A stretch of 64,000 bases of DNA, taken from contig NZ_CP040509.1 in the NCBI RefSeq assembly GCF_005845365.1, forward strand, positions 248,001 through 312,000, read 5' to 3'. The notes beneath the pieces were generated by a model that saw only the letters and a list, made by a program, of their open reading frames with translations, was not told where the DNA came from and did not search any database. Made by a program: the position numbers and the translations under genes. Shown piece after piece: positions 45,403-52,542 of the stretch (its first letter is position 1; each line of letters starts with the position of its first letter). This DNA comes from Rhodoluna limnophila. GTDB taxonomy: Bacteria > Actinomycetota > Actinomycetes > Actinomycetales > Microbacteriaceae.

Positions 45403-46878
45403 GTGTCAACGCTTAGTGAACTAATCAAGGCCAATGGCGGCCGCACCAGCCATGCCGACATCGAGTGGCTTCACCTGCTCATGGCCGATTGGCAGTTGAT
45501 TGCCGACCTTGTCTTTGCTGACCTCGTGCTGTGGGTTCCGACCGGTGACGGAAATTTCGTTGCGGTAGGGCATGCCCGCCCGTCAAGTGCGGCAACAATT
45601 TTCTACCGTGACATCAGCGGTGCGCCGGTTCGCAAAGAGTGGGCTGCGCAGGTTAGCGAGGCATTCAGCTCGGGCTTCGTGGTTGAGAACCGAGTGCAAT
45701 CTTCGGATGAGGGGTTTACGTCACGCCTCAGCGCCTATCCGGTTCGCCGCAGGGTCTCGACCAAATCAGAGGAAGTGACCAAAGAGCCGATCGCGGTCAT
45801 TACCCGTCACACCAACCTCAGCGACGTCAAGGTACCAAACCGTCTCCAGCTCAACTACCTCGGTTGCGGCAATGACCTGCTCGACATGGTTGCGGCTGGG
45901 TACTTTCCTGACTTCGGCAACCCTACGGGCCCTCGCCGAGGGGCCCCGCGCGCCAATGACGGCCTGCTGCGCCTGGACGTTGACGGAAACGTCATCTTTG
46001 CTAGCCCCAACGGTCTATCGGCCTTCAACCGCCTAGGTATCAAGGGTGAGCTTGAGGGGCAGTCTCTTGTTACTGCCGCAACTCCGGTTCTCAAAGACCG
46101 CAACGTCGATGAGAGTTTGCCACTGGTGCTTACCGGCCGCGCGCCTTGGCGTACCGACATGGAGTCACGAAATGTGACCCTTACGGTTCGGGCCATCCCG
46201 CTGCGCTCTGCAAACGAGCGCACTGGTGCCATTGTTCTTTGTCGCGATGTGACTGAGTTGCGCCGACAAGAGCGCGAACTAATTACCAAAGACGCGACCA
46301 TCCGTGAAATTCACCACCGAGTAAAAAACAACCTGCAAACCGTGGCCAGCCTGCTGCGGATTCAAGCTCGACGAAGCCAGAGTGAAGAGGCAAAAGAGTC
46401 GCTGCAGCAGGCCATGCGCCGAGTTTCAGCTATTGCCCTGGTGCACGACACGCTTTCTGAAGGACTCAACCAAGACGTCAACTTTGACGAGGTCTTTGAC
46501 CGAATCCTGATGTTGGCCACCGAGGTTGCATCGTCGATGAACACTTCGGTTCGAACCATCCTTGATGGTCGATTTGGTCAGCTGAAGAGTGAGGTGGCAA
46601 CACCGCTTGCGGTTGCCCTGACTGAGGTAATCACCAACGCGGTTGAGCACGGTCTGGCCGAGCGCAGCGGAGTTGTTGCTGTAAACGCTGAGCGTAAGCA
46701 GCGCCAGTTGCTAATCACCGTTTCTGACAACGGTAAGGGCCTGACCGACGGCAAAGTTGGCCAGGGCCTAGGCACTCAGATTATTCGCACCTTGATTGAG
46801 GGCGAGCTTCGAGGCAGCATCTTCTGGTCTTCGCCTAGTGAGGGCGGAGCCCGAGTGGCCATTTCGATTCCGATTTAG
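45403..46878 (+). CDS. pdtaS: PdtaS-type sensor histidine kinase
   Basis: A 491-aa cytosolic kinase with an N-terminal GAF-like domain (about 20-140), a PAS domain (about 180-285) and a HisKA_2-type phospho-acceptor REIHHRVKNNLQTVASLLR with His304/His305, followed by the ATPase domain (TEVITNAVEHGLAE, VSDNGKGLTDGKVGQGLGTQ). In mycobacteria PdtaS signals to the RNA-binding antiterminator PdtaR; no pdtaR is in the window. The GTG start abuts the previous stop codon. The convergent whiB1 gene and a shared terminator reproduce the Rv3220c/Rv3219 arrangement. Confidence 0.92.
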   Translation: MSTLSELIKANGGRTSHADIEWLHLLMADWQLIADLVFADLVLWVPTGDGNFVAVGHARPSSAATIFYRDISGAPVRKEWAAQVSEAFSSGFVVENRVQSSDEGFTSRLSAYPVRRRVSTKSEEVTKEPIAVITRHTNLSDVKVPNRLQLNYLGCGNDLLDMVAAGYFPDFGNPTGPRRGAPRANDGLLRLDVDGNVIFASPNGLSAFNRLGIKGELEGQSLVTAATPVLKDRNVDESLPLVLTGRAPWRTDMESRNVTLTVRAIPLRSANERTGAIVLCRDVTELRRQERELITKDATIREIHHRVKNNLQTVASLLRIQARRSQSEEAKESLQQAMRRVSAIALVHDTLSEGLNQDVNFDEVFDRILMLATEVASSMNTSVRTILDGRFGQLKSEVATPLAVALTEVITNAVEHGLAERSGVVAVNAERKQRQLLITVSDNGKGLTDGKVGQGLGTQIIRTLIEGELRGSIFWSSPSEGGARVAISIPI

Positions 46879-46893
46879 CCCCATTGAGGCAAT

Positions 46894-46928
46894 AAAAAAC
46901 CCGCCCTGCATTGCAAGGCGGGTTTTTT
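46894..46928. terminator. Bidirectional intrinsic terminator between pdtaS and whiB1
   Basis: AAAAAACCCGCC pairs with GGCGGGTTTTTT around an 11-base loop; A-run and T-run flank the stem, so it works for both convergent genes. Confidence 0.92.
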
Positions 46929-46938
46929 GAAATTCTAG

Positions 46939-47193
46939 TTAGCCGGCACGACGTGCACGAGCGTACTTGCGCTTTAGTGACTTACGCTCGTCCTCGCTAA
47001 GGCCGCCCCAAACGCCGGTGTCCTGGTTTTCTTTGATTGCGTACTCAAGGCATTGGGTGGCTACGCCACACTCGCGGCAAACTGATTTTGCTTGCTCAAT
47101 TTGGTCAACTGCAGGGCCGGTGTTACCAACTGGAAAGAAAAGTTCTGGATCTTCGGTGAGGCAACGAGACTCATTTAGCCACTGCATGTTCAT
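46939..47193 (-). CDS. whiB1: WhiB-family regulator (WhiB1-like)
   Basis: An 84-aa Wbl protein with cluster cysteines at 11, 39, 42 and 48 (C-x27-C-x2-C-x5-C), the GVWGGLSEDERKSLKRK segment and a basic tail. Length, spacing and position opposite pdtaS match WhiB1 (Rv3219), a nitric-oxide-responsive [4Fe-4S] regulator that is essential in mycobacteria. ATG 47193 follows AAAGGA at a slightly long distance, and ATG 47187 is an alternative. The upstream gap carries a dyad and a motif shared with the whiB2 promoter. Confidence 0.92.
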   Translation of the reverse strand: MNMQWLNESRCLTEDPELFFPVGNTGPAVDQIEQAKSVCRECGVATQCLEYAIKENQDTGVWGGLSEDERKSLKRKYARARRAG

Positions 47194-47253
47194 ACGTGCG
47201 GTATTCCTTTATGTAGTAAAACTTGGGCGTTCTGCCAGACGAGGATAAAAGTC

Positions 47254-47272
47254 TTCACAAGAGGTGAATTAC
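47254..47272. promoter_or_regulatory. whiB1 upstream dyad and shared motif
   Basis: TTCAC-AAGAG-GTGAA (47254-47268) is a perfect 5-bp inverted repeat, extending into AATTAC. The 19 bases to 47272 match 14 of 19 positions of the dyad over the whiB2 -10 (26693-26711), including ACAAGAG and AATTAC. It lies 61 bp upstream of whiB1, within a 157-bp divergent gap that also serves the membrane-protein gene at 47351. Promoter hexamers are not clear. Confidence 0.45.
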
Positions 47273-47350
47273 GCTAGAAGAGCGATTACTTTTCCTTCCA
47301 AAATCGTTTCACACCACAGCCCGTTTGGCAATACCCAATATCGAGGAATT

Positions 47351-47761
47351 ATGAACAAAAACGCCGATAAGAAGCCAGTTCCGCTCATCATCGCTGTGCT
47401 TTTTGTGCTTCTCGAAGGGTTGGTGGTGGCCTACTTTGCGGCCCAGTTGGGTTTTGGAATTCTGATGGGCGACAGCCGCAGTCTGGTCACCGCGATAGCG
47501 CTATTTGCGCTGGTGGCTGCGGCTGCGGCCTGGGTAATTTTTGTCGCAATTTCTCTACTCAAGGGCAAGCGTTGGGCGCGAAGCGGGGCCTTGTTTTGGC
47601 AGTTGATTCAACTAGCTGTTGCGACCGGATCATTTAGCGGCCAATTCGGCAGCCAAGCCATTGGCTGGAGTCTGATTTTGCCTTCGGCTGTGGTGTTGGT
47701 GGCGCTATTCAATAAGCAGACCATTGCTGCCACAATGAATAGCTCCGACCCAGAAGACTAG
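47351..47761 (+). CDS. Small integral membrane protein
   Basis: A 136-aa protein with four hydrophobic segments (about residues 10-32, 43-65, 72-95 and 100-122) and short polar ends. I recognise no specific family motif. The ATG at 47351 is chosen because GAGGA lies four bases upstream; an open frame from 47264 has no ribosome-binding site and covers the whiB1 upstream dyad. Its stop overlaps the convergent bcp stop by four bases (CTAG). Function unknown. Confidence 0.75.
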   Translation: MNKNADKKPVPLIIAVLFVLLEGLVVAYFAAQLGFGILMGDSRSLVTAIALFALVAAAAAWVIFVAISLLKGKRWARSGALFWQLIQLAVATGSFSGQFGSQAIGWSLILPSAVVLVALFNKQTIAATMNSSDPED

Positions 47762-48231
47762 ATTCCGAGAAGCTTTCGAAGCATTAGAACGTGTCCGGTG
47801 GCCTTTACGTTATAGAGGGCCAGGGCAACTTTTCCGGTCTCGTCAATTGCAAAGGTCGAGCGCAGTACGCCTGTGTACTCGCGGCCGTAGAGCTTCTTGA
47901 GGCCGTAGGCGCCGAATGCCTTGTGAACCTCTAGGTCGGCGTCGCTGAGCAATTCAAAGTTCAAGTCTTGGTTTTGCTGGAAAGTCTTTAGCTTCGATAC
48001 CGCATCAGGGGAGATGCCCAGAACTGTGTAACCCGCAGCCTTGAATGGGTTGAGGTTGTCGTTGAAGTCGCAGGCTTCTTTGGTGCAGCCTGGGGTTGAG
48101 GCAGCAGGGTAGAAGTACAAAATGACTTTCTGGCCTCGGTAGTCAGATAGCGAAACCGGCTTTCCGTCTTGGTTCTCGACCGTAAAGTTTGGAGCCTCGT
48201 CGCCGACAGTAAGTTTTTTCTCATCAGACAT
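47758..48231 (-). CDS. bcp: Thiol peroxidase of the Bcp/PrxQ family
   Basis: Reduces hydrogen peroxide and organic hydroperoxides using a thiol reductant. The 157-aa protein has the peroxidatic Cys49 and resolving Cys54 in STPGCTKEACDF, the atypical 2-Cys PrxQ spacing, and a thioredoxin-like fold (DEAPNFTVENQDGKPVSLSD at the start). ATG 48231 is preferred; an in-frame GTG at 48237 would add two residues. The tRNA-Lys gene is divergent 60 bp away, and the stop overlaps the convergent membrane-protein gene. Confidence 0.93.
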   Translation of the reverse strand: MSDEKKLTVGDEAPNFTVENQDGKPVSLSDYRGQKVILYFYPAASTPGCTKEACDFNDNLNPFKAAGYTVLGISPDAVSKLKTFQQNQDLNFELLSDADLEVHKAFGAYGLKKLYGREYTGVLRSTFAIDETGKVALALYNVKATGHVLMLRKLLGI

Positions 48232-48291
48232 ATTCACCAGTCTATTCGATGTGGTATTGTTGTTCTTCGTTGCGCTGATTCAGCTCAACAT

Positions 48292-48367
48292 GCACCTCTA
48301 GCTCAATCGGCAGAGCAACTGACTCTTAATCAGTGGGTTCCGGGTTCAAGTCCCGGGGGGTGCACCA
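48292..48367 (+). tRNA. tRNA-Lys (anticodon CTT)
   Basis: A complete cloverleaf with encoded CCA. The acceptor GCACCTC pairs with GGGGTGC (one T-G pair), D-arm GCTC/GAGC, anticodon arm ACTGA/TCAGT with loop CTCTTAA (anticodon CTT), and T-arm CCGGG/CCCGG with loop TTCAAGT. The discriminator is A at 48364, followed by CCA. Confidence 0.97.
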
Positions 48368-48371
48368 ATCT

Positions 48372-48404
48372 AAATCCTTCACCATTGCGGTGGAGGATTT
48401 TTTT
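48372..48404 (+). terminator. Intrinsic terminator of tRNA-Lys
   Basis: AAATCCTTCACC pairs with GGTGGAGGATTT (one T-G pair), five-base loop, then a run of T. It starts five bases after the tRNA CCA end and argues against any coding start before about 48405 for the next gene. Confidence 0.92.
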
Positions 48405-48443
48405 GTTTGGAATAGCACCCTCCCGGTCGGGGTTGTTTTCAAA

Positions 48444-49628
48444 ATGGACGAGCTAATTGACATCCACTCCGACCTAGAGCTGATTCTCGAAAAACACTTT
48501 TCCGGCTTGCATTCCGGTGGCGGCAGAAGTTCTATCCGTGGGGGCCAGACGGCCGCCAATCAGGCTCTGCACGACCTAGACATCCGTGGTTATGCCGCAC
48601 AGCGTTCAGAGGTTTTGCCACGGTCAAAGCGCGGGGCAACCGTGCTCTCGCCGTACATCCGGCACAACCTCCTAACTCTGAAGCAGGTCTGGCAAGAGGT
48701 TGAGGCTGCGCCCTTCAAAGATCGTGAAAAATTTCAAGATGAGCTGTTGTGGCAGGAATATGCTCGCCACCTTTATGCCCGCATTGGTGCCGAATTCTTT
48801 GAGAACCTAAGGTTTGAGCAGGTTTGGGATGCCCCGGGTGATGGTTGGAATCGCGACATGAATTGCATCGACGAGGTGGTTTCTGAGCTCGAGCAGGATG
48901 GCTGGTTGGTCAACCAAACTCGAATGTGGCTGGCCTCTCACTGGACTGTGCGCAACGGTCGCGGGTGGCTGCATGGGCAAGAACGGATGTATCGAGAGCT
49001 TATCGATGGGTCACGCGCAGCAAACCTGTTGGGCTGGCAGTGGACAGTTGGCTCTGGCGGAAAGCCCTACGGTTTTGCCCGCTGGCAGGTCGAGAAGCGC
49101 GCACCGGGACTTTGTCTCAAATGCCCGCTGAACAAAGCATGCCCGATCCAAGAGTTTCCTGAAGATAAGGCTCTGGTTCAGCTGGGATCCAGGCCAAGGC
49201 TAGACAGTGACCCTGACCTTGCGCGGACTACCGGTCCGGTATCGGCAATTCATAATGCCAATCCGGATGCTGTGCTGCTGACTATTGACTCGATGGGTGA
49301 TGCTGATCCGGCGCTGGTTGCCAACCCTGATTTGCCGGTTGTGTTTGTTTTCAACCGAGACGCCCTGGCAAAGTTGAAACTTTCCTCGAAGCGCATCTAC
49401 TTTTACCTCGAGACTCTGCAGGACCTCGCCAGCCGCAGGAATCTATCGGTGTACATAGGTAGCCCCTACGAATATGCCAAGGAAAACCGAGTTGCTGTCA
49501 CCTATGCGCCGGTGCCGAGTTTTGCTAAGTTCGAGGATCTGGCCGAGGTGCACCCGTACCCGTGGCTCAAGAAACCACACGCCATGAGCGTGCGCTCGTT
49601 TAGTTCTTGGCGTTCAAAAATCCGGTAG
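48444..49628 (+). CDS. Photolyase/cryptochrome-like flavoprotein, Fe-S type, with apparently permuted domains
   Basis: A 394-aa protein. Residues about 25-240 resemble the FAD-binding domain of bacterial photolyases: GATVLSPYIRHNLLTLKQVW, ELLWQEYARHLYARIG, DGWLVNQTRMWLASHWTVRNG and AANLLGWQWTVGSG. Four cysteines, C141 (DMNC), C224, C227 and C233 (LCLKCPLNKACP), match the order of the [4Fe-4S] ligands of FeS-BCP photolyases such as PhrB. The alpha/beta domain that normally precedes the FAD domain is missing at the N-terminus. Instead, residues about 265-394 (LPVVFVFNRDALAKLKLSSK, FYLETLQDLASR, VTYAPVPSF) look like it. ATG 48444 is chosen because the tRNA terminator lies just upstream. Light-driven DNA repair or signalling is inferred. 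Confidence 0.8.
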   Translation: MDELIDIHSDLELILEKHFSGLHSGGGRSSIRGGQTAANQALHDLDIRGYAAQRSEVLPRSKRGATVLSPYIRHNLLTLKQVWQEVEAAPFKDREKFQDELLWQEYARHLYARIGAEFFENLRFEQVWDAPGDGWNRDMNCIDEVVSELEQDGWLVNQTRMWLASHWTVRNGRGWLHGQERMYRELIDGSRAANLLGWQWTVGSGGKPYGFARWQVEKRAPGLCLKCPLNKACPIQEFPEDKALVQLGSRPRLDSDPDLARTTGPVSAIHNANPDAVLLTIDSMGDADPALVANPDLPVVFVFNRDALAKLKLSSKRIYFYLETLQDLASRRNLSVYIGSPYEYAKENRVAVTYAPVPSFAKFEDLAEVHPYPWLKKPHAMSVRSFSSWRSKIR

Positions 49629-49630
49629 GG

Positions 49631-49647
49631 GACCGGCCAGTCCGGTT
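49631..49647. terminator. Weak GC-rich hairpin between convergent genes
   Basis: ACCGG and CCGGT (49632-49636 and 49642-49646) form a short stem with a five-base loop in the 42-bp gap between the photolyase-like gene and the convergent metalloprotease gene. There is no T-run, so terminator function is doubtful. Confidence 0.3.
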
Positions 49648-49670
49648 CGAGCACTTGCCTTACCTGTTAG

Positions 49671-51023
49671 CTAGTTTTTAATTTTTGCTACTCGGATAAA
49701 GTCCTTGCCCTTTTGAACAGTGAGCGGTTCAACGCTTAATCCTGCAAATTCGGCAGTATCGCCAGGTTTGAAGTAAATATTTGTGAAGACTTCCGCCTCG
49801 CTGGGCCACTTACCCGAGTCCCAGGCTTCATCGGTAGAACCATTAGCAAGAGTGCGTAAGCTCTGGTCTCCTACAAATCTCGACGAGTCGATTTGATACA
49901 TGACAAAGCTGTCGTAGTAACCAGTTTTACCCATCCGTGTTGGCGAATCTATGCTTTCATCCCATTCTCGAGATTCGATTACTAGTCCGGTTGTCTTACC
50001 AGTTCGAATCACAAGCATTTTGGCTCCAGTCTCAGCTGATCGAGCATCGTTCAGGGCGAAAATTTCATCATCTATCGTCGTGGCATCAACGCACAACACT
50101 TGGTTGTCCTCGTGCCAACCCAGGAGCCATGCATTCCAACCCTCGACCGCTCGCGTAACAACCCATTGGTCGGCAAAAAGACCCACGCCATAAAGAGTGT
50201 TTGCGTAGAAATTGTTGGTGTTTTTTGGATTTGGGTCACCCATGTGAGAAATGGGCCCGAACATGTGGCCCAATTCGTGTGCCCAGTGAATCCAAGAAGG
50301 GCTGCGCCCTTTCTTGTCCATGAATTTGCTTCCACTGATTACCCAGTTTCCAATAGTTGCTTCTTGGGAATTGACCAGCGTCGCGCGCTTGGAGCCTGGA
50401 AAGTTGTTGTACTCAAAACCTTGAGTTCCACTCGTCATCACCGTTCCGTTTGTAGGAATTGCGAAGACAACGGCATCTAGACCACCGAAATCAAAAGCGC
50501 TATCGGATGCTGCAACGGCTTCATCCAGCAGCCACTGCTCGAACGGGACGCGAGCCTCATCGCTTCCTTGTTCGTTATCTTCTGCCCTATAGTCTTTCCA
50601 GCTTCCCTCGAGGCGATTCCATGTTTCGGAGACGCGCCAATTCACAGCTAATTTGCCCTGGCTCATCGTCGAATACCACTCGGTCAGTTTTTTAGTTTGC
50701 TCCTTGTAGTACGACTGGTCCTCGTTGTTGCCTTCCTTGTCGGACCAATCAAGCAGAACTAGGCCGATTTCCAAGTCTCCAACACTAGGAAGAAAATATT
50801 GAGAATTCGTTATGGCTGGAAAGTATGAGAATTGTGCCCGGTCTCCCAGGCCATTGCGAAAAGATGGATTCTCTTCAAATTTGCATGCCTTGGGATCGAT
50901 GCTAAGGCTCGAAATTGTGTAAGTCGGTTCCGGTGTAGAGCTGTCCTTACTTGGGCCAGCCGGCCCCGCCGCGCACCCCGTGACCAACAGCAAGCACGTG
51001 ATTGTTGTCAATATCCGAATCAT
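49671..51023 (-). CDS. Secreted lipoprotein metalloprotease, M6-like
   Basis: A 450-aa exported protein with lipobox LLVTGC (Cys17), a short Ser/Pro/Thr spacer, and a zinc protease domain with HELGHMFGPISHMGD (His249, Glu250, His253 and a third His/Asp ligand further on), the pattern of M6/metzincin-like peptidases. A C-terminal beta-rich region (about 330-450) follows. I choose ATG 51023, after GGGGGACTA, because it begins directly with the signal peptide. Several 60-base rows I counted (49681, 50401, 50761) are about 42% G+C, lower than core genes here (60% in the row at 33961), so acquisition by transfer is possible. Substrate unknown. Confidence 0.82.
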   Translation of the reverse strand: MIRILTTITCLLLVTGCAAGPAGPSKDSSTPEPTYTISSLSIDPKACKFEENPSFRNGLGDRAQFSYFPAITNSQYFLPSVGDLEIGLVLLDWSDKEGNNEDQSYYKEQTKKLTEWYSTMSQGKLAVNWRVSETWNRLEGSWKDYRAEDNEQGSDEARVPFEQWLLDEAVAASDSAFDFGGLDAVVFAIPTNGTVMTSGTQGFEYNNFPGSKRATLVNSQEATIGNWVISGSKFMDKKGRSPSWIHWAHELGHMFGPISHMGDPNPKNTNNFYANTLYGVGLFADQWVVTRAVEGWNAWLLGWHEDNQVLCVDATTIDDEIFALNDARSAETGAKMLVIRTGKTTGLVIESREWDESIDSPTRMGKTGYYDSFVMYQIDSSRFVGDQSLRTLANGSTDEAWDSGKWPSEAEVFTNIYFKPGDTAEFAGLSVEPLTVQKGKDFIRVAKIKN

Positions 51024-51127
51024 TAGTCCCCCAACTAGATATTTAGACCGTAGCATCATCAACGCATTCTGCAACGCGCAACCCTGAATGCTTGCGAATT
51101 CTTGTCTAGTCCCCCTAGACTAAAACC

Positions 51128-51967
51128 ATGACCTTGCCAGCAAACCTAATCATGGGTGCAGTGACCCTTCGCGTTCAAAATCTAGACCTAATGATTTCCT
51201 ACTACCGAGATGCAGTGGGTTTGGACCTAATCTCAGAGGTTGCCGGATCGGCAATTTTGGGCCGCGGCACCACACCGGCTTTGATTCTTGAGCACTCGCC
51301 AGCACTTAAGTACGCCAGTGAAAATCAGGCCGGCCTGTTTCACACCGCGTTTCTTTTTGACACCAGAGAGCAGCTGGCTTGGGCGGTGGCTTCGGTTGCG
51401 GCCAAGTATCCGGGCTCATTTACCGGCAGTGCAGACCACCTGGTCAGTGAGGCATTTTATTTTGATGACCCAGAGAACAACGGTGTTGAACTCTATTGGG
51501 ACCGCGCGCGCAGCGAGTGGAGCTGGAAGCACGGCGTGATTGAGATGGGCACGTTTGGACTGGACCCAAACGCCTTCCTTGCCGAAAACTTACCGAAGCA
51601 GGTTGACGAGACCGCCTCGAATATCGGACATGTGCATTTGAGTGTTGGGTCCATCGAGCATGCCCAAGATTTTTATGTCAACAAGCTCGGCTTTGATGTG
51701 ACTTTGAACTACGGCGGATCAGCACTGTTTGTCAGTGCCGGCGGATACCACCACCACATGGCTATGAACATTTGGCGCAGCAGGGGTGCAGGGCTTCGTC
51801 AACCTACACTCGGGTTGCGTGATGTTTCTATCCTGTTGCCCGACACCGATGCCTTAGGAGCCTCTGAAGAGCGCCTAAAGACCTCTAGGGTGCAGATTCG
51901 CCACGATGGTCAAACCATTCGCCTCGATGACCCTTGGGGTAACCAGGTGAGCCTCAGCGTAATTTAG
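51128..51967 (+). CDS. Two-domain VOC/glyoxalase-family protein (CatE-like)
   Basis: A 279-aa protein made of two vicinal-oxygen-chelate modules, as in extradiol dioxygenases of the CatE/YfiE type. The first begins GAVTLRVQNLDLMISYYRDA and includes ENNGVELYWDR (about 117-127). The second begins NIGHVHLSVGSIEHAQDFYV (about 165-184) and includes GGYHHHMAMNIW near 208. Metal ligands of the second half (His, His, Glu type) look partly present. A ring-cleaving or other divalent-metal lyase role is possible; the substrate is unknown. It is divergent by 104 bp from the metalloprotease and overlaps the convergent gene by four bases. Confidence 0.8.
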   Translation: MTLPANLIMGAVTLRVQNLDLMISYYRDAVGLDLISEVAGSAILGRGTTPALILEHSPALKYASENQAGLFHTAFLFDTREQLAWAVASVAAKYPGSFTGSADHLVSEAFYFDDPENNGVELYWDRARSEWSWKHGVIEMGTFGLDPNAFLAENLPKQVDETASNIGHVHLSVGSIEHAQDFYVNKLGFDVTLNYGGSALFVSAGGYHHHMAMNIWRSRGAGLRQPTLGLRDVSILLPDTDALGASEERLKTSRVQIRHDGQTIRLDDPWGNQVSLSVI

Positions 51968-52473
51968 TTTCCGGTCTTGCAGACCGCATCGCTCGCTTCA
52001 AGCACAAACTCGCCGGTGTCGATAGTTTGAGCGTCAGCCGACACTGTGCCATACCAGGTGTATGCCTCTGAGAGGTCCGGGATCGCGTTCACATTTACCG
52101 TGAGCTGATTTCCCGTCTGGCTCCAGGTGCCGCCGAACTGCTCGTAACCCTCGAGGTAGGTCTTGAAGTTTCCATCGTTCAAAAATGCGTAGGCCCAGTA
52201 CTGCTCAGGAATCGCGGCGCCGCCGGCATCTTGTTGAGCAGGCACCAGATGGCAATAAATACCGGCAACTTGGGCCTGGTTTGCAATCGGGTCCTCGCCA
52301 AAAAGTTTGGTGATGTACTCAACCACGCCCACGCGGCCAATCTCACTAAACACTGCGGCAGGTGATTTTCCGTCAATGGCCAGAATGCCAAAGAAACCGG
52401 CAATAAGCACTGCAAAACCACCGGCCAGGCCAGCGCAGCCTTGAACAAAACAGCCGCGTTTTTTCTGATCCAT
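51964..52473 (-). CDS. Membrane-anchored or exported hypothetical protein
   Basis: A 169-aa protein with a positively charged start (MDQKKRG) and one hydrophobic segment (about 13-32), then a soluble domain rich in aromatic residues and beta-strand-like sequence (YWAYAFLNDGNFKTYLEGYE, GGTWSQTGNQLTVNV). Cysteines near the anchor and at the C-terminus (DAVCKTGN) may pair. The domain looks like small extracytoplasmic lipocalin- or copper-resistance-like beta folds, but I do not recognise a family. Stop overlaps that of the VOC gene. Divergent by 69 bp from the aminotransferase gene. Confidence 0.65.
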   Translation of the reverse strand: MDQKKRGCFVQGCAGLAGGFAVLIAGFFGILAIDGKSPAAVFSEIGRVGVVEYITKLFGEDPIANQAQVAGIYCHLVPAQQDAGGAAIPEQYWAYAFLNDGNFKTYLEGYEQFGGTWSQTGNQLTVNVNAIPDLSEAYTWYGTVSADAQTIDTGEFVLEASDAVCKTGN

Positions 52474-52542
52474 TTCAACTAACCCCCAAGTAGTAATTGT
52501 TCACATACTGGCACAGATTTTGTTCACTGCGATAATCATTAG

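Noticed and set aside
47254-47268. CRP-type site upstream of whiB1
   Set aside because: A CRP site has TGTGA-N6-TCACA; the dyad here has the half-sites in the reverse order with a five-base spacer (TTCAC-N5-GTGAA).
47264-47350. Longer start of the small membrane protein
   Set aside because: There is no ribosome-binding site at 47264, and GAGGA precedes ATG 47351 at good spacing.
48292-48404. tRNA-associated integration site
   Set aside because: No integrase, no repeated tRNA 3' end and no mobile genes were seen in the following 16 kb.
48333-48443. Upstream extension of the photolyase-like gene
   Set aside because: It runs through the tRNA-Lys and its terminator hairpin; coding start at ATG 48444 is the first consistent one.
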